DNA of 64,000 nt from Streptomyces lasiicapitis (GTDB lineage Bacteria > Actinomycetota > Actinomycetes > Streptomycetales > Streptomycetaceae). The notes under the pieces were generated by a model. That model saw only the letters and a program-made list of their open reading frames with translations. It did not search any database and had not been told where the DNA came from. The position numbers and the translations under genes were made by a program. The stretch covers positions 607,493 to 671,492 of the forward strand of contig NZ_BMNG01000004.1 of assembly GCF_014646335.1 (NCBI RefSeq), in the 5' to 3' direction. Below, piece after piece: positions 8,397 to 18,900 of this stretch. Positions within the stretch are counted from its first letter, which is position 1; each line of letters opens with the position of its first letter.

Positions 8397-9896
8397 GTGA
8401 ACGGACAACTCAACACCCGTCTGTCGGATCTCTTCGGCCTGGCGGGCTGGTCCAAGGGCGAACTCGCGAGACTGGTCAACCGGCAGGCGGCCGCGATGGG
8501 TCATCCGCAGCTGGCCACCGACACCTCGCGGGTGCGGCGCTGGATCGACATGGGAGAGATCCCGCGCGATCCCGTGCCCAGGGTCCTGGCTGTTCTGTTC
8601 ACCGAGCGTCTCGGCCGTGTCGTGACCATCGAGGACCTCGGTCTGGTCCGGCACGGGCGCGTAGGCAAACAGCGCGCCGACGGGAGCGCAGAACACCCCG
8701 ACGGCGTGCCGTGGGCGCCCGAGCGAACCGCCGCGGTCCTCACCGAATTCACGGGAATGGACCTCATGCTCAACCGACGCGGCTTGGTGGGCGCGGGTGC
8801 CGCGCTTGCCGCAGGCTCCGCACTCACCAGCGCCATGCACGACTGGCTGCACACCGATCCGACCCTGAAGGCCGACGCCCCCCGTCTCGACGACCCCCTG
8901 CAAGTCGACCCCGCCGGATTCGACCGTTATGAGGCCGCCCCCATCGGGTCCCAGGAGATCGAGGCGCTCGAGCGCTCGGTCGAGGTGTTCCGCGCCTGGG
9001 ACGCGTCCCGCGGCGGCGGCCTCCAGCGCAAGGCCGTGGTGGGCCAGTTGAACGAGGTGGGCGGCATGCTCGCCTACCGCCACCCCGACCATCTGCAACG
9101 GCGCCTGTGGGGCGTCGCCGCCAACCTCGCCGTACTCGCCGGCTGGATGTCGCACGACGTCGGCCTCGAACCCACCGCCCAGAAGTACTTCGTGATCGCC
9201 GCGCACGCGGCCCGCGAGGGCGGCGACCGACCGCGCGCCGGGGAGGCCCTGTCCCGCGCCGCCCGTCAGATGGTGCACCTCGGCAAGCCCGAGGACGCCC
9301 TGGACCTGATGAAGCTCGCCAAGTCCGGCTCGGGCGAGCAGACCCTGCCGCGCACCCAGGCGATGCTCTACACCATCGAGGCCTGGGCGCAGGCGTCGAT
9401 GGGCAAGGGCCAGGCGATGCGCCGCACCCTCGGCCAGGCGGAGGACCTCTTCGTCTCGGACAAGGGCGACGTGCCGCCGCCGAGCTGGATGCAGATGTTC
9501 GACGAGGCGGACCTGCACGGCATGCAGGCCCTGGCGTACCGCACCCTCGCCGAGCACGAGCCGTCCGCGGCCCGGCTCGCCCAGCGGCACGCCAAGGAGG
9601 CCATCGCGCTGCGCCTGAAGGGCCGCGACCGTTCGACGATCTTCGACTACATCTCGCTGGCGTCGGCCTGCTTCATCGCCGACGACCCCGAACAGGCCGC
9701 CCGGTACGCACGCCTGGCCCTTGTGTCCATGGGATCCAACTCCTCGCTGCGCACCTGGGACCGGCTGCGCGAGATGTACCGCCTGACCGCGCAGTACGCG
9801 GGCTATCCGAAGATCGAGGACCTGCGCGCCGAGATCAAGCAGGCCCTGCCCAAGGCGGCGGCCCGGCCCGGGGGAGGCAAATGGGTCCAGGCATAG
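8397..9896 (+). CDS. NsdA/NsdB-like DNA-binding TPR regulator
   Basis: A 499-aa regulator. The N-terminal 80 residues (LAGWSKGELARLVNRQAAA, then TDTSRVRRWID and VLAVLFTERLGRVVTIEDLG) are the helix-turn-helix-like start shared by Streptomyces NsdA and NsdB, which repress antibiotic production and development. The C-terminal 350 residues are alpha-helical and TPR-like, with pairs such as EALSRAARQMVHLGKPEDALDLM. A short Ala/Gly segment (RRGLVGAGAALAAGSAL) resembles the hydrophobic patch often seen in such proteins. GTG at 8397 has GGGGG 6-10 nt upstream. Upstream in-frame ATGs would read through the divergent promoter. Whether it is NsdA, NsdB or another paralogue needs alignment. Confidence 0.8.
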   Translation: MNGQLNTRLSDLFGLAGWSKGELARLVNRQAAAMGHPQLATDTSRVRRWIDMGEIPRDPVPRVLAVLFTERLGRVVTIEDLGLVRHGRVGKQRADGSAEHPDGVPWAPERTAAVLTEFTGMDLMLNRRGLVGAGAALAAGSALTSAMHDWLHTDPTLKADAPRLDDPLQVDPAGFDRYEAAPIGSQEIEALERSVEVFRAWDASRGGGLQRKAVVGQLNEVGGMLAYRHPDHLQRRLWGVAANLAVLAGWMSHDVGLEPTAQKYFVIAAHAAREGGDRPRAGEALSRAARQMVHLGKPEDALDLMKLAKSGSGEQTLPRTQAMLYTIEAWAQASMGKGQAMRRTLGQAEDLFVSDKGDVPPPSWMQMFDEADLHGMQALAYRTLAEHEPSAARLAQRHAKEAIALRLKGRDRSTIFDYISLASACFIADDPEQAARYARLALVSMGSNSSLRTWDRLREMYRLTAQYAGYPKIEDLRAEIKQALPKAAARPGGGKWVQA

Positions 9897-9980
9897 GAAC
9901 CGCATAGGAACCGGAGCGGAGAGAAACGGCCGGTGCCGGCGTTACGAAGTCGTGGCTAGGGCTTCGTCCGCGTACGCAGC

Positions 9981-11456
9981 CTAGGCGTCGACCCTCGCCA
10001 CCAGCAGACAGGCGTCGTCCTCCCGTGGGGCCACGCCGAACTCCTCGACAGCGACGCGCACGCAGTCCTGTGCCGCTTTCGCCTCGGCGAAGCGCGGTGC
10101 CAGGGCGAGCAGCCGGTTCGTCGCGGCCTCTCGGGAACGCCGCGGCACCAGACCGTCGGTGTGCAGCAACAGCAGGTCACCGGGGCGCAGTTGTTCCTCG
10201 GCCTGTTCGTAGCTGGCGCCGGACGTCGCGCCGAGGAGCACTCCGTCCGGTGGCGTCAGCGCGCGCCCCGTCCCGTCGCGGAACAGCAGCGGGGCGGGGT
10301 GGCCCGCCTGCGCCCAGGTCAGGGTGCGGTCGGCGGCGTCGTACAGACAGCACACGGCGCTGCCGAGCGCGGGCTGCACGGAGGCGTCGAGGAGCTGGTT
10401 GAGCCAGCCCATGAGGCGGCCGGGCCGGGTGCCCGTGACGGCCATGCCGCGCAGCGCGCCGAGCAGCATCGCCATGCCCGAGGTCACCGTGACGCCGTGG
10501 CCTGTGAGGTCGCCGACGCTCAACAAAGTGCGGCCGTCCGCCAGTTCGAGCGCGTCGTACCAGTCGCCGCCGATCAGCGCGGTCGACGACGACGGCAGGT
10601 AGTGCGCGGCGAGGTCGAGGCTCGCGGGTCCGCCGTGCGGGAACCGCAGGGAGCCGCGCCACGGTGGCAGCACGGCTTCCTGCAGTTCGACCGCGAGCCG
10701 GTGCTCGGTCTGCGCGAGGTGCCGCTGGCGCTGCAGCGAGTCACGGGTCTCGCGCACCACCCGCTGGCTGCGGCGCAGTTCGCTGACGTCCCGCAGCACC
10801 GCCCACATGGAGGCGGTGGAGCCGTCGGCCGCGAGCACGGGCTCGCCCATCATGTGCACCTGCCGTACGCCGCCGTCGGCGCGCACGACGCGGAACTCGC
10901 CGTCGATCGGCTTGCCGTCGACCAGGCAGTCCGTGACCATCGCCGTCAGCGTCGGCTGGTCGTCGGGGTGGATCAGGGAGGGCAGCTCGTCGAGGGAGAG
11001 CGGCGGTGTGGCCGGGTCGCGGCCGACGATGTGGTACAGCTCGGCGGACCAGCTCGCCTCGTCCGTCAGCAGGTTCCACTCGGCGCTGCCGACCCGGCTG
11101 AGCAGCGAGCCGCGCTGCGGCTCCGTCCGCGCGGTGGAGGCGGTGGCGGAGGTGGTGTGGGGGTGCGGCGGGCCGTCCCGCAGTTGCGCCAAGTGGCCGT
11201 GCAGGTCATTGAGTTGATGAACCGCCAGGTCGCAGAGCGCGCGCTGCCAGCGGCCAGCGGGGTCGCCGTGGTCGGCTCCTGTCTCGCGGCGCACCGCGTC
11301 GACCTCGCCGCGCAGTCTGCGGGCCTGTGAGATGAGCGCGTCGACCGCGCCGTGCTCGTGCGACCGGTCGGGGCGGCCTTCGAACACATGGGACGGCATG
11401 GGGTGCTCCGTGGGTGATGCGGTGCGACCGGGCTTGCTGTGGGGATCGCCGGTCAT
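9981..11456 (-). CDS. PAS domain plus SpoIIE/PP2C-type phosphatase
   Basis: A 491-aa signalling protein. After a helical N-terminal region, a PAS fold lies at about 110-225 (WSAELYHIVGRDP, then FRVVRADGGVRQVHMMGEPV), followed by a short linker helix and a C-terminal PP2C/SpoIIE phosphatase. Metal-site motifs are present: IGGDWYDALEL, VGDLTGHGVTVTSGMAM, LLLLHTDGLVPRR and REDDACLLV. Proteins of this class dephosphorylate anti-sigma-factor antagonists of the STAS type in response to a ligand or redox signal. ATG at 11456 has GAGGAG 2 nt before the ATG, better than alternatives at 11399 and 11600. No partner-switching genes are adjacent; a STAS protein occurs far away at 57415. It converges with the NsdA/B-like gene across 84 bp that hold only a weak hairpin. 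Confidence 0.87.
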   Translation of the reverse strand: MTGDPHSKPGRTASPTEHPMPSHVFEGRPDRSHEHGAVDALISQARRLRGEVDAVRRETGADHGDPAGRWQRALCDLAVHQLNDLHGHLAQLRDGPPHPHTTSATASTARTEPQRGSLLSRVGSAEWNLLTDEASWSAELYHIVGRDPATPPLSLDELPSLIHPDDQPTLTAMVTDCLVDGKPIDGEFRVVRADGGVRQVHMMGEPVLAADGSTASMWAVLRDVSELRRSQRVVRETRDSLQRQRHLAQTEHRLAVELQEAVLPPWRGSLRFPHGGPASLDLAAHYLPSSSTALIGGDWYDALELADGRTLLSVGDLTGHGVTVTSGMAMLLGALRGMAVTGTRPGRLMGWLNQLLDASVQPALGSAVCCLYDAADRTLTWAQAGHPAPLLFRDGTGRALTPPDGVLLGATSGASYEQAEEQLRPGDLLLLHTDGLVPRRSREAATNRLLALAPRFAEAKAAQDCVRVAVEEFGVAPREDDACLLVARVDA

Positions 11457-11709
11457 GGCTCCTCGACCGGTAGCGGCGTGGCGTTCGTACTGGCCTTCGT
11501 GCGTCGCGTACGTGACTTCCCTTTGTGACGTGCGTGACGTGTGCGATGGCGCCCGTACTGACTTCAGTAACAACTCTTCGACCGGTAACGACTCTGGCAC
11601 AGCGGGCCCACGCCCGTAAGGGATTTGGCAACACCCGATGCGGTGGTGCTTTTGACATATGCCCCCGTCCTTCGAGGCCGGTCGAGCGGCTGTGCGAGTC
11701 CGCTGGGGC

Positions 11710-14700
11710 TCAGGCGACGACGACGTGTTCGGTCACTTGCCCGGGGAAGACCCGGCCGCGCCCCTCCGGGGGCCGGTCCACGACCACCGCGACACCCCGC
11801 GCGGCCAGCCGCTCCACGGTGCCGATCAAGTGCTGGTCGAAGACGTTCGTCTCGACCGGGGCGAGCACGATGCGGGCGCCCTGGTGCCCTGCCCACACCA
11901 GACCCTGGACGAGCCAGGACACCGCGCCGTGCCCGCCGGGCCCGAGCACCCGCACGGACAGGAAGCGGACGTTCGGCCCGGCGCCGGGAAAGGAGTCGAG
12001 TGTCCCGCAGGCGTACGCGGTGCAGTCCGCGACGCCGTCGGCGGCGTCACCGGGGGTGCCGGGGATGTCCTCGGTGAAGTCCGCGGCGGCCACGAGGCGG
12101 TGCCGGACGGCGGGGTGGTGCGGGTCGAGGCCGCTGCCCAGGACGGCGACGAGGACGGTCCCGTCAAGGGTGGTCCGGGTGGTCTCGTCGGGGGTGGAGC
12201 TGGGGGCGGGGCTGTGAGGGCCGTCGCCGGGGGTGGTGCCGGAGGTGGCTTCGGGACCGGCTCCGGGGTCGAGCGTGGGTTCGGCCGTGGGCATGGCGCC
12301 CGCCGCGGCCGCCTCGCGTGCCGCGTGCGCGCCCGCGGCCGTGAACCGCACCTGCGCCGCCCGCAGCCGGTCCAGCATGTCCGCCAGATGCCCCTGGAGC
12401 CGGCAGCCGTCGGGCAGGGGCACGTCCAGGAACGGCAGGTCACGCGCCCGGTGCGCCAGCGCCCGCCCGCGGCCCTCGTCCTCGCCCGCGACCCGCAGGA
12501 GCGGCGCAAGCGCCTGGTCCACCGCGGCCTGCGCCGCTGTGTCTTCGGTGTACATGGCGTTCTCGGCGTTCTTGGCGTCCCGCGCGTGCAGCACGGCGAC
12601 CGTGAGCAGCGTGTCCACGTTGGCCAGCCAGTCCTCCGGATCATGGCCGCGTACGTTGCCGTCGTTGACGCCGTCCTCGCGGTCGAGCGCCTTCTGCACG
12701 TCCTCCCGCGCGCCGTCGACGTCACCTCGGGCGAGCCGGATCGCGGCGTGACCCACGCCGATCTGCGGGGACATGAGGGTGGTGAAGGACCCGCGGCCCG
12801 AGGCCCGGTCGCGGATGTGCGCGGCGTACTCCATGGCGGCGGTGAGCGTCGCGTCGGCGCGGTCGAGGTCACCGGCCGCGATCCAGGCGTACGCCTCATG
12901 GGCGAGCGCGACCTCCTTGCGCCGCCGCCCGGCCCGCTCCCACAGTCGCGCCGCGGCCGCGAACTCCCCGGCGGCGACCCGGTGTTCGCCGGTGCGCAGC
13001 CGCAGCAGGCCCGTCGCCTCATGGATCTCGGCCGCGGCGTGTCCACCCACCGCCCGCAGCCGCGCGGCGAGCGGGGCCATGCGCCGGGCGAGCCCTGCCG
13101 CCTCGTCCGCTCCGGCGTACAGCAGGACCCGCGTCACGGCGTCGCGCACGCCCACTGCCAGGGCCGGCGCCTCACGCTCCGGTACGGGCGCGCACGTGCC
13201 GGAACGCAGGGTGGCCAGGAGCGTGGTGTGGGCCGGGGCGTGCGGGCGTCGCGGGTCGGCCGCGAAGCCGAGCAGGGCCTCCTGAGCCGCCCGGTCGCCG
13301 CTTCGCATCAGCGCGCGCACGGCTTCGGGGTGGAAGCGTTCGGCGCTGGTGTCCAGGACGGCGGCGGCGCGGGCGTACGCGCGCAGCAGGCGCCGCGCCC
13401 GGCGCGGGTTCCCGCCGAAGAAGGCGCTGACGGCCTGGTTGAACCGGGCGCACGCCAAGGTGGGATCGAGCTCGGCCAGGCGTGCGCAGGCCCGCTCGGC
13501 CTTGGCGAACTCGTCGCGGTAGAAGGCGCGGGCCGCGCACGACTGGAGCGAGACGAGGTGGCGCGGCGCGAGCCGGGCCGCCGCCGTGAAGTCGTCGACC
13601 TCGCCGGGGTGTCCCGTGCTCTCCCGCAGGACGCCGCGCAGCGCGAGCGCGTCCGCGTCGTCGGGCCGCGCCGCGAGCGCGGCGGCGAGCAGCGGCCCCG
13701 CCTCGGCCTCCCGCCCCGTCCGGAGCAGCAGGACCTGGGCGAGCCGCACCAGCGCGTCCGGGTCGCCGGGTGCGCGCGCGAGCAGTTCGCGCGCCAACTC
13801 CTCGGCCCTGTCGATCTGTTGGCGTCCGAGCGCGACGCGGACACGGATGTCGGACGCGGCACGGGCGGTTTCGGGGTACGTCTGCGCCTGGCGGGCGTAG
13901 GCGTCGGCGAGGTCGAGGAACCCCGCGTCGAGGAAGAGTCCGGCGTAGCGCACGCGGAACTGCGGCAGCGGCAGCGGAGCGAGGTCGGGAAAGCTGGCCA
14001 GGGGTCCGCGCTGGGCGACGGCGAGGCCGCCCCCGGCCCCGGTGGCCGAGCGGAACGTACGCTCGTCGACGACCCCGATGGAGAGCACGGACGGGCACTC
14101 CGCCGGCCACCAGCGGGCGCTGCGGCCGCGGTTGCCGGAGGTGGCCACGAAGTTGCCGAGGAGCCCCTTGGCGGCCACGAACGCCTCGACGGCCTCCTCG
14201 ACCCGCCGCGCGTGGTCCGGGTAGGAGGTCAGATCGATGCCGCCCGCCATGAACACGAGGCCGACGTCGAGGGGAAGCAGGAGTTCGAGCGCGGCGAGCA
14301 GGTCCTCCACGCCGATCAGCCCGCCGGGCCCGCGGAACGCCTTCACGGAGACGATCCGGCAGCCCGGCTCGGCCAGCACCTGCCGGATGGCCTGCACCGT
14401 GCCGTGCCCGCAGACGTCCTGCGGGCCCTCGCCGGTCACGTCGAGCGGCGGGCAGGCGAGCCGGCCGCTGAGCAGCGGATGGTCGGCGAGCACACCGGAG
14501 TCGATGACGGCCACGTCGGCGGAGCGGAAGAAGTGCAGCGGCATGAGCGGGCAGGGGAAGGGCATGAACGCGCTGGTCCGCTGCAGCTCGGGGGAGTCGG
14601 GCCAGTCCGCGCGGGCCTTGCGCCGGCGGCTGTCGGCGCTCTGTATCTGGTGGGCGAGATTGGCGTACGTGGGTACCAGGTGGGCGCCCGTGTCGGGGTC

Positions 14701-14835
14701 GCGTACCAGGTGCAGGGCGAGGGAGGTGCTGTGCAGGCCGGGGGCGGGCGGCGGCGTCGTGGCGTCCTTGGCGAGGTCGGCGCGGAGCCGGGACAGGAGG
14801 GCGGCGGTGTCTTCGAGGTCCGGCACGGCCGTCAC
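11710..14835 (-). CDS. TPR protein with two degenerate subtilase-like domains
   Basis: A 1,041-aa protein. Residues about 105-300 look like an S8 subtilase: VAVIDSGVLADHPL (Asp box), DVCGHGT (His box), NFVATSGNRGRSARWWPAE and SVLSIGVVD (Asn-side strands). No GTS-type Ser box follows. A long helical TPR-like region (about 310-830) has repeats such as ALVRLAQVLLLRTGREAEAG. The C-terminal 150 residues again have a subtilase-like order (VLVAVLGSGLDPHHPAVR, then CTAYACGTLDSF), but Asp and His box residues are replaced. Neither domain carries a full triad, so I infer a pseudo-protease scaffold. Its ATG overlaps the stop of the upstream membrane-anchored partner. It belongs to the CHAT/caspase locus and is divergent from it. 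The 253 bp beyond its stop contain no gene. Confidence 0.7.
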   Translation of the reverse strand: MTAVPDLEDTAALLSRLRADLAKDATTPPPAPGLHSTSLALHLVRDPDTGAHLVPTYANLAHQIQSADSRRRKARADWPDSPELQRTSAFMPFPCPLMPLHFFRSADVAVIDSGVLADHPLLSGRLACPPLDVTGEGPQDVCGHGTVQAIRQVLAEPGCRIVSVKAFRGPGGLIGVEDLLAALELLLPLDVGLVFMAGGIDLTSYPDHARRVEEAVEAFVAAKGLLGNFVATSGNRGRSARWWPAECPSVLSIGVVDERTFRSATGAGGGLAVAQRGPLASFPDLAPLPLPQFRVRYAGLFLDAGFLDLADAYARQAQTYPETARAASDIRVRVALGRQQIDRAEELARELLARAPGDPDALVRLAQVLLLRTGREAEAGPLLAAALAARPDDADALALRGVLRESTGHPGEVDDFTAAARLAPRHLVSLQSCAARAFYRDEFAKAERACARLAELDPTLACARFNQAVSAFFGGNPRRARRLLRAYARAAAVLDTSAERFHPEAVRALMRSGDRAAQEALLGFAADPRRPHAPAHTTLLATLRSGTCAPVPEREAPALAVGVRDAVTRVLLYAGADEAAGLARRMAPLAARLRAVGGHAAAEIHEATGLLRLRTGEHRVAAGEFAAAARLWERAGRRRKEVALAHEAYAWIAAGDLDRADATLTAAMEYAAHIRDRASGRGSFTTLMSPQIGVGHAAIRLARGDVDGAREDVQKALDREDGVNDGNVRGHDPEDWLANVDTLLTVAVLHARDAKNAENAMYTEDTAAQAAVDQALAPLLRVAGEDEGRGRALAHRARDLPFLDVPLPDGCRLQGHLADMLDRLRAAQVRFTAAGAHAAREAAAAGAMPTAEPTLDPGAGPEATSGTTPGDGPHSPAPSSTPDETTRTTLDGTVLVAVLGSGLDPHHPAVRHRLVAAADFTEDIPGTPGDAADGVADCTAYACGTLDSFPGAGPNVRFLSVRVLGPGGHGAVSWLVQGLVWAGHQGARIVLAPVETNVFDQHLIGTVERLAARGVAVVVDRPPEGRGRVFPGQVTEHVVVA

Positions 14836-15734
14836 CTGGGGGATCCTTCGCCGTCGCCGTGGGTGCTCGCGGTCCCGGCGTCGCTGTCGTCCTGGAGGAC
14901 GGCGATTCTGGCGGGCGGTGCGAGGCGCAGGTCGAGCCGTCCGATGTCCAGGCTGTGCCGCCCGTCGAGCAGGAGCCGGATCACGGCACTGCCCGTCACG
15001 GGGGACTCCGCGCCGATGGCGAGCGGAATCATCAAGGACTCACCGGCGGCGACGTGATGGCCCACCGGGTGCCGGTAGCCGACCGTGCCGTGGCGCAGGC
15101 GGAGTTGGACGACCTCCATGCGCTCGAAGGCGGAGTGCGGCTCGCCGGTCACGTCGAGGACCGCGGTGGCCACGGACGGGTGGGCGGTGATGCGGCGGAC
15201 CAGCTCCTCCAGTTCGGCGGGGGCGGCGGGCCGTGCCGTCGCGTACCGCACCGCGTCCTCGTCGGACCGCTCGGCGACCAGGCTGAACGCGGCGGCGAGC
15301 GTCGTGCGGGCCGACTCGTCGTGGCCCGCGTGGAAGGTGACGACGATGCGCGGTGCGGGCGCGGTCGGCGGCGCGCCGTCCGGTGCGCGTCCGCCGTCCG
15401 TCGCCAACGTGCCGAAGGCCAGCTCGACTTGGTTGATGCTGACGGTGCGCTCACGAGTGTTGGTGACGTCGATGCGCAGCTCGGGCTGGGTGGAGGCACC
15501 TGGCACCGAACCGCGCGGATAGGCGGCGAGGGACTCCGTGGGCTCGACGCGGTAGCGGTTCCTGCCGTGGTGGGTGATGCGGTAGTACGGCGTGTCGGCG
15601 AGCCACAGTCGGGCCGCCACGCCGGGTCTCCGGTCCCGGGCCAGCTTCAGCCACGCGACGGCTCCGGCGCCGGCCGCGATGAGCGCGGCGAGCAGGACGA
15701 GGACCTCGACGACGACAGGGCTCTGAGCCGACAT
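14832..15734 (-). CDS. Membrane-anchored protein of the protease locus, unknown family
   Basis: A 300-aa protein not recognised as a named family. One N-terminal transmembrane helix (about residues 7-29, VEVLVLLAALIAAGAGAVAW) is followed by a basic stretch (KLARDRRPG) and a soluble region rich in beta strands (ELRIDVTNTRERTVSINQVELA cut short here to its pattern of alternating hydrophobics). The Asp/Gly/Ser tail is polar. With the Arg/Lys after the helix the soluble part is probably cytoplasmic. Its stop overlaps the ATG of the degenerate-subtilase gene, so the pair is co-translated; the membrane helix could tether that protein. It diverges from the TPR-CHAT gene across about 246 bp that must hold both promoters. 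Confidence 0.6.
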   Translation of the reverse strand: MSAQSPVVVEVLVLLAALIAAGAGAVAWLKLARDRRPGVAARLWLADTPYYRITHHGRNRYRVEPTESLAAYPRGSVPGASTQPELRIDVTNTRERTVSINQVELAFGTLATDGGRAPDGAPPTAPAPRIVVTFHAGHDESARTTLAAAFSLVAERSDEDAVRYATARPAAPAELEELVRRITAHPSVATAVLDVTGEPHSAFERMEVVQLRLRHGTVGYRHPVGHHVAAGESLMIPLAIGAESPVTGSAVIRLLLDGRHSLDIGRLDLRLAPPARIAVLQDDSDAGTASTHGDGEGSPR

Positions 15735-15937
15735 GGTCCCCCCGGATCATCTGGATCATCAGCGCGCCCCGAAGGCGGCCGCCTGCCGCAGGCCGGCGTC
15801 GCAGGCCGGCGTCGGGGGCCGCCTCGAAACTTCGTGGATCGAAGGTAGCGGGTCAGAGAGCTCGATCACCACACTTCGGGCATTCGGCGGGGAACGGGAG
15901 TCATGGGGTATCTCCGCTAAGTACGCTGAAACGACCG

Positions 15938-15970
15938 GGGTGTTGAGGGGTGTGCCTGGGTGTTGAGGGG
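15938..15970 (+). repeat. Direct repeat before the TPR-CHAT start
   Basis: The 13-mer GGGTGTTGAGGGG occurs at 15938-15950 and again at 15958-15970, a 20-bp period, just before the ATG at 15981. The second copy supplies the purine-rich ribosome-binding sequence. It may be an operator or a duplicated leader; nothing further can be said from sequence. Confidence 0.5.
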
Positions 15971-15980
15971 GCGTACGGAT

Positions 15981-18900
15981 ATGGACCTTCCGCATGGCGA
16001 GCCGTCCCGTGGTCCTTTGCCTGACGGCCTCTCACGTGACGACCTCTCACATGACGTCCTGGACGTGCTGCTGGCCGGTGCGCTCCCTCCGGAGCGGAGT
16101 GCCGGGGCAGCAGCCCGTCCCGCGGCACCCCTCCTCGCGGCGGCCCGCTCCCTCGCCGCCGGAGAGCCCCGGCGCGCCCTGCGCCTCCTGGAGCGGGTCG
16201 ACGGCCCGGCCCCGGCCGCCGACATCGCCGCCGCGCTGCGTACGGCGGCGCACACCCTCGACCTCAACTGGTCGCCGGGCGGCGGGGGCGCCGTCCTGTC
16301 CGACGGGGACGAGGAGCTCCTGAGCGCCCGACCGCCCGAGCCGTCCGATCCCGGTGCCCGACTGGTCGTGTTCGTCGCCACGCGCCTCCTGCCGCGTATC
16401 CAGAACGCGCGCTCCATCGCGGAGAACTCCCGTATCAGCGACGATGGTTGGGCCGCTGTGCAGGTGCTCCAGGATCTCGAACGTCTCGGGGGCGAGCTGG
16501 GCGGGGGCGCCGGAGGTCCGCAGGTGCGGCGGCTGCGGGCGCACGTCCAGTTCGCGGTGGCCGACGTGGCGGGCAGGGCCGGACGCGACGAGGACGTACG
16601 GACCGCTGTCGCCCGGTGTCGTGAGGGTGCCGAAGACGATCCTTGGCTGCTCGCGCGGATGCGGCTGTTCGAAGGGGACGTGGCTCTGACACCGGGCTCT
16701 CACCCCGAGCTCCTGGGCCTGCGGCTCGGTCCGCTCGGGACCATGGGGCAGGCCGGGCCGCAGGCCCCGGGGCCCACGGCCACCGCCCCCGCCCCGGAGC
16801 CGCCGCCCGACCCCGCCGCGGCCGAAGCCCACTACGCGGCCGCCGACGCCCTCTACTCCCGCCTGTCCAGCCCGCACGGCCTGGCCCAAGTAGCTGTCAG
16901 GCGCGCCCACTTGGCGCGGACGCGCGGTGACCGGGCGGGCCGTGCGCGAGAACTGGAGTGGGCCGAGACCCTGGCCGCGCGGGCGCGCGCGGGTGCCCTG
17001 AAGGTGACCGTCACCACGCACCGCCTCCTCGACGGGCTCGCTGACGGCGAGGACGCGTACCGCCGCGCACTCACCTGGATGGCCAAGTGGAGCCTCCGCG
17101 AGGGCAGTTCCAGTTTCGTACGCGGAGTGGTCCGCCTCTTCCTCGCGTACGCGGCAGCGCGGCAGCGGGACGGGCAGACCCTGGCCGCCCTGCGCTGCCT
17201 GCGCGCCGCCCGGTACCTCGCCGCCCGCAGTGTGCCGTCCGTGGAGGGGGAGTTGACGGACCGCGCCTACCTCGACCTGGTGGACCGCCTGAACTTCCGG
17301 CAGGCGTCCGCCGTACTGCTCGCGGCGGACACCGCCCACGCCACGGCGGCTCTGGCCCGGCCCGGCGCCGACGAGTACACCTGGGTGCGCGCCGCCGACC
17401 TTGCGCTGTCGCTGGACCGTGCGGTGGAGGCGCTCGCCGACCCGGATCTGAAGGCCGTCGCCGAGGCCCGGCTCGGTGAACTCGACGCCGAGGCAGGGAG
17501 GTTGGCCGGTGCGTGGCGGCCCGCGGCCGAGGCCGTCGACGCCGTACGCGAGAGCTTGCGGCGGGCTCCGGGCCAACTGCTGCGCCACCGGGGCCGCCGA
17601 GCCCTGGAGGCGGGCTTCACACACAACGGACGTGCGCTGCTCCAGCAGGCCCTCGACCTCGCGGGCGACGACGTGCTCCTGCGGATCTCACTGCTATACG
17701 ACCTCGAACGGCAGGACGAGGCCCACGCCCTGGCGACCGCCCTCAACGCGGCCGGCGCGCTGCACCCCGACCAGGCGGTCAGCCTGTTCCTGCGCCTCGG
17801 CGACCCGGGGACGGCGCGCGAGGCCCAGAGCCTGCTCGACCGGATCGGGTGGCCCACCTCCACGGACAGGCCCTGGGAAGACATCGCACGCCGAGCGGAA
17901 CTCGCCGAGGCCGAGGGCGACCACACCAAGGCGATCGACCTGAGCGAGGACGCCGTGGCCCGCTTCGAGCGGTGGTCGGACCTGCTCGTGCGGGACGTAC
18001 TGCGGACCTCGATGACGGACGACGTGACGGTGGCGGCGATGTACCACATCGCGGCGCGCGCCTACCTCTGCCGGGCGGAGGAGGGCGGGGGTGGTGCGCG
18101 TCGAGGGGGCGGCGGGGTCGGCCGGGGTGCCGGCCTCGGCGCTGACCCCGGCGCCGACCTGGCCCGTGCCTTCGACCTCTCCGACCGCTGCCGCGGCATC
18201 GCCGCCGACATGCTGACCTCCCTCGACGAGCTGCCCCCAGGCCCGCCGCTCGACGCGGCCCGCCGCTGGCTGCGGGCAGGCTCGGCGTGGGCCGCCGCGT
18301 ACGAGGGCCTCGTCGGCGCCGTCACCGTCAACCCCGCGCGCACCCCCACCTCCGCGCGCCTGCGTCACACCGTGCTCGCCCCCGAGGACGAACTGGAAGC
18401 CGCCGACGCCCAAGTGGCCGTGCATGCACCGCAGTTGCTGCGCAGCCGCACGCGGTCGCGGAGGCCACGCGGCACCCGCCTCGACGCCGTGCGCGCCGCG
18501 CTCCCCGACGACGCCCTGCTCCTCATGTACGAGACGTTCGACGACGACCTGCTGATCTGGGCGGTCGAGGGCCGCGGCGACGCACTCCACGTACGCCGCA
18601 CCATCCACCACCGTCGCCTCGCAGGCATCGTGCGGCGCTTCCACACCGCGTGCGCGACCGGTACCCCCGCCGGCGCGGTGGCGGCCGAGCTGTCCGGGTG
18701 GCTCCTGGAGCCGGTGGCCGACGAGGTCCGGCGCCATCGGCGGCTGTACGTCGTGCCGCACCGCGCGCTCGGCCTGGTGCCGTTCGCCGCGCTGCCCCTG
18801 GACGACGGGCCGCTGGGGGAGCGGCGTGTGATCTCCCAGCTGCCGTCGGCGGCCCTCGTCACCCGGCCCGGCGGCGGTCGGCCGCCGCGCCTCGACGCCT

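Noticed and set aside
9897..9980. Strong terminator between the NsdA/B-like and SpoIIE genes
   Set aside because: Only a 6-bp stem (ACGAAG/CTTCGT) with a 12-nt loop is visible, too weak to list as a feature.
11659..15057. 1,132-codon open frame on the plus strand opposite the pseudo-subtilase gene
   Set aside because: Low-complexity Gly/Arg/Val product with no domain. The minus strand has subtilase and TPR motifs and a coupled partner.
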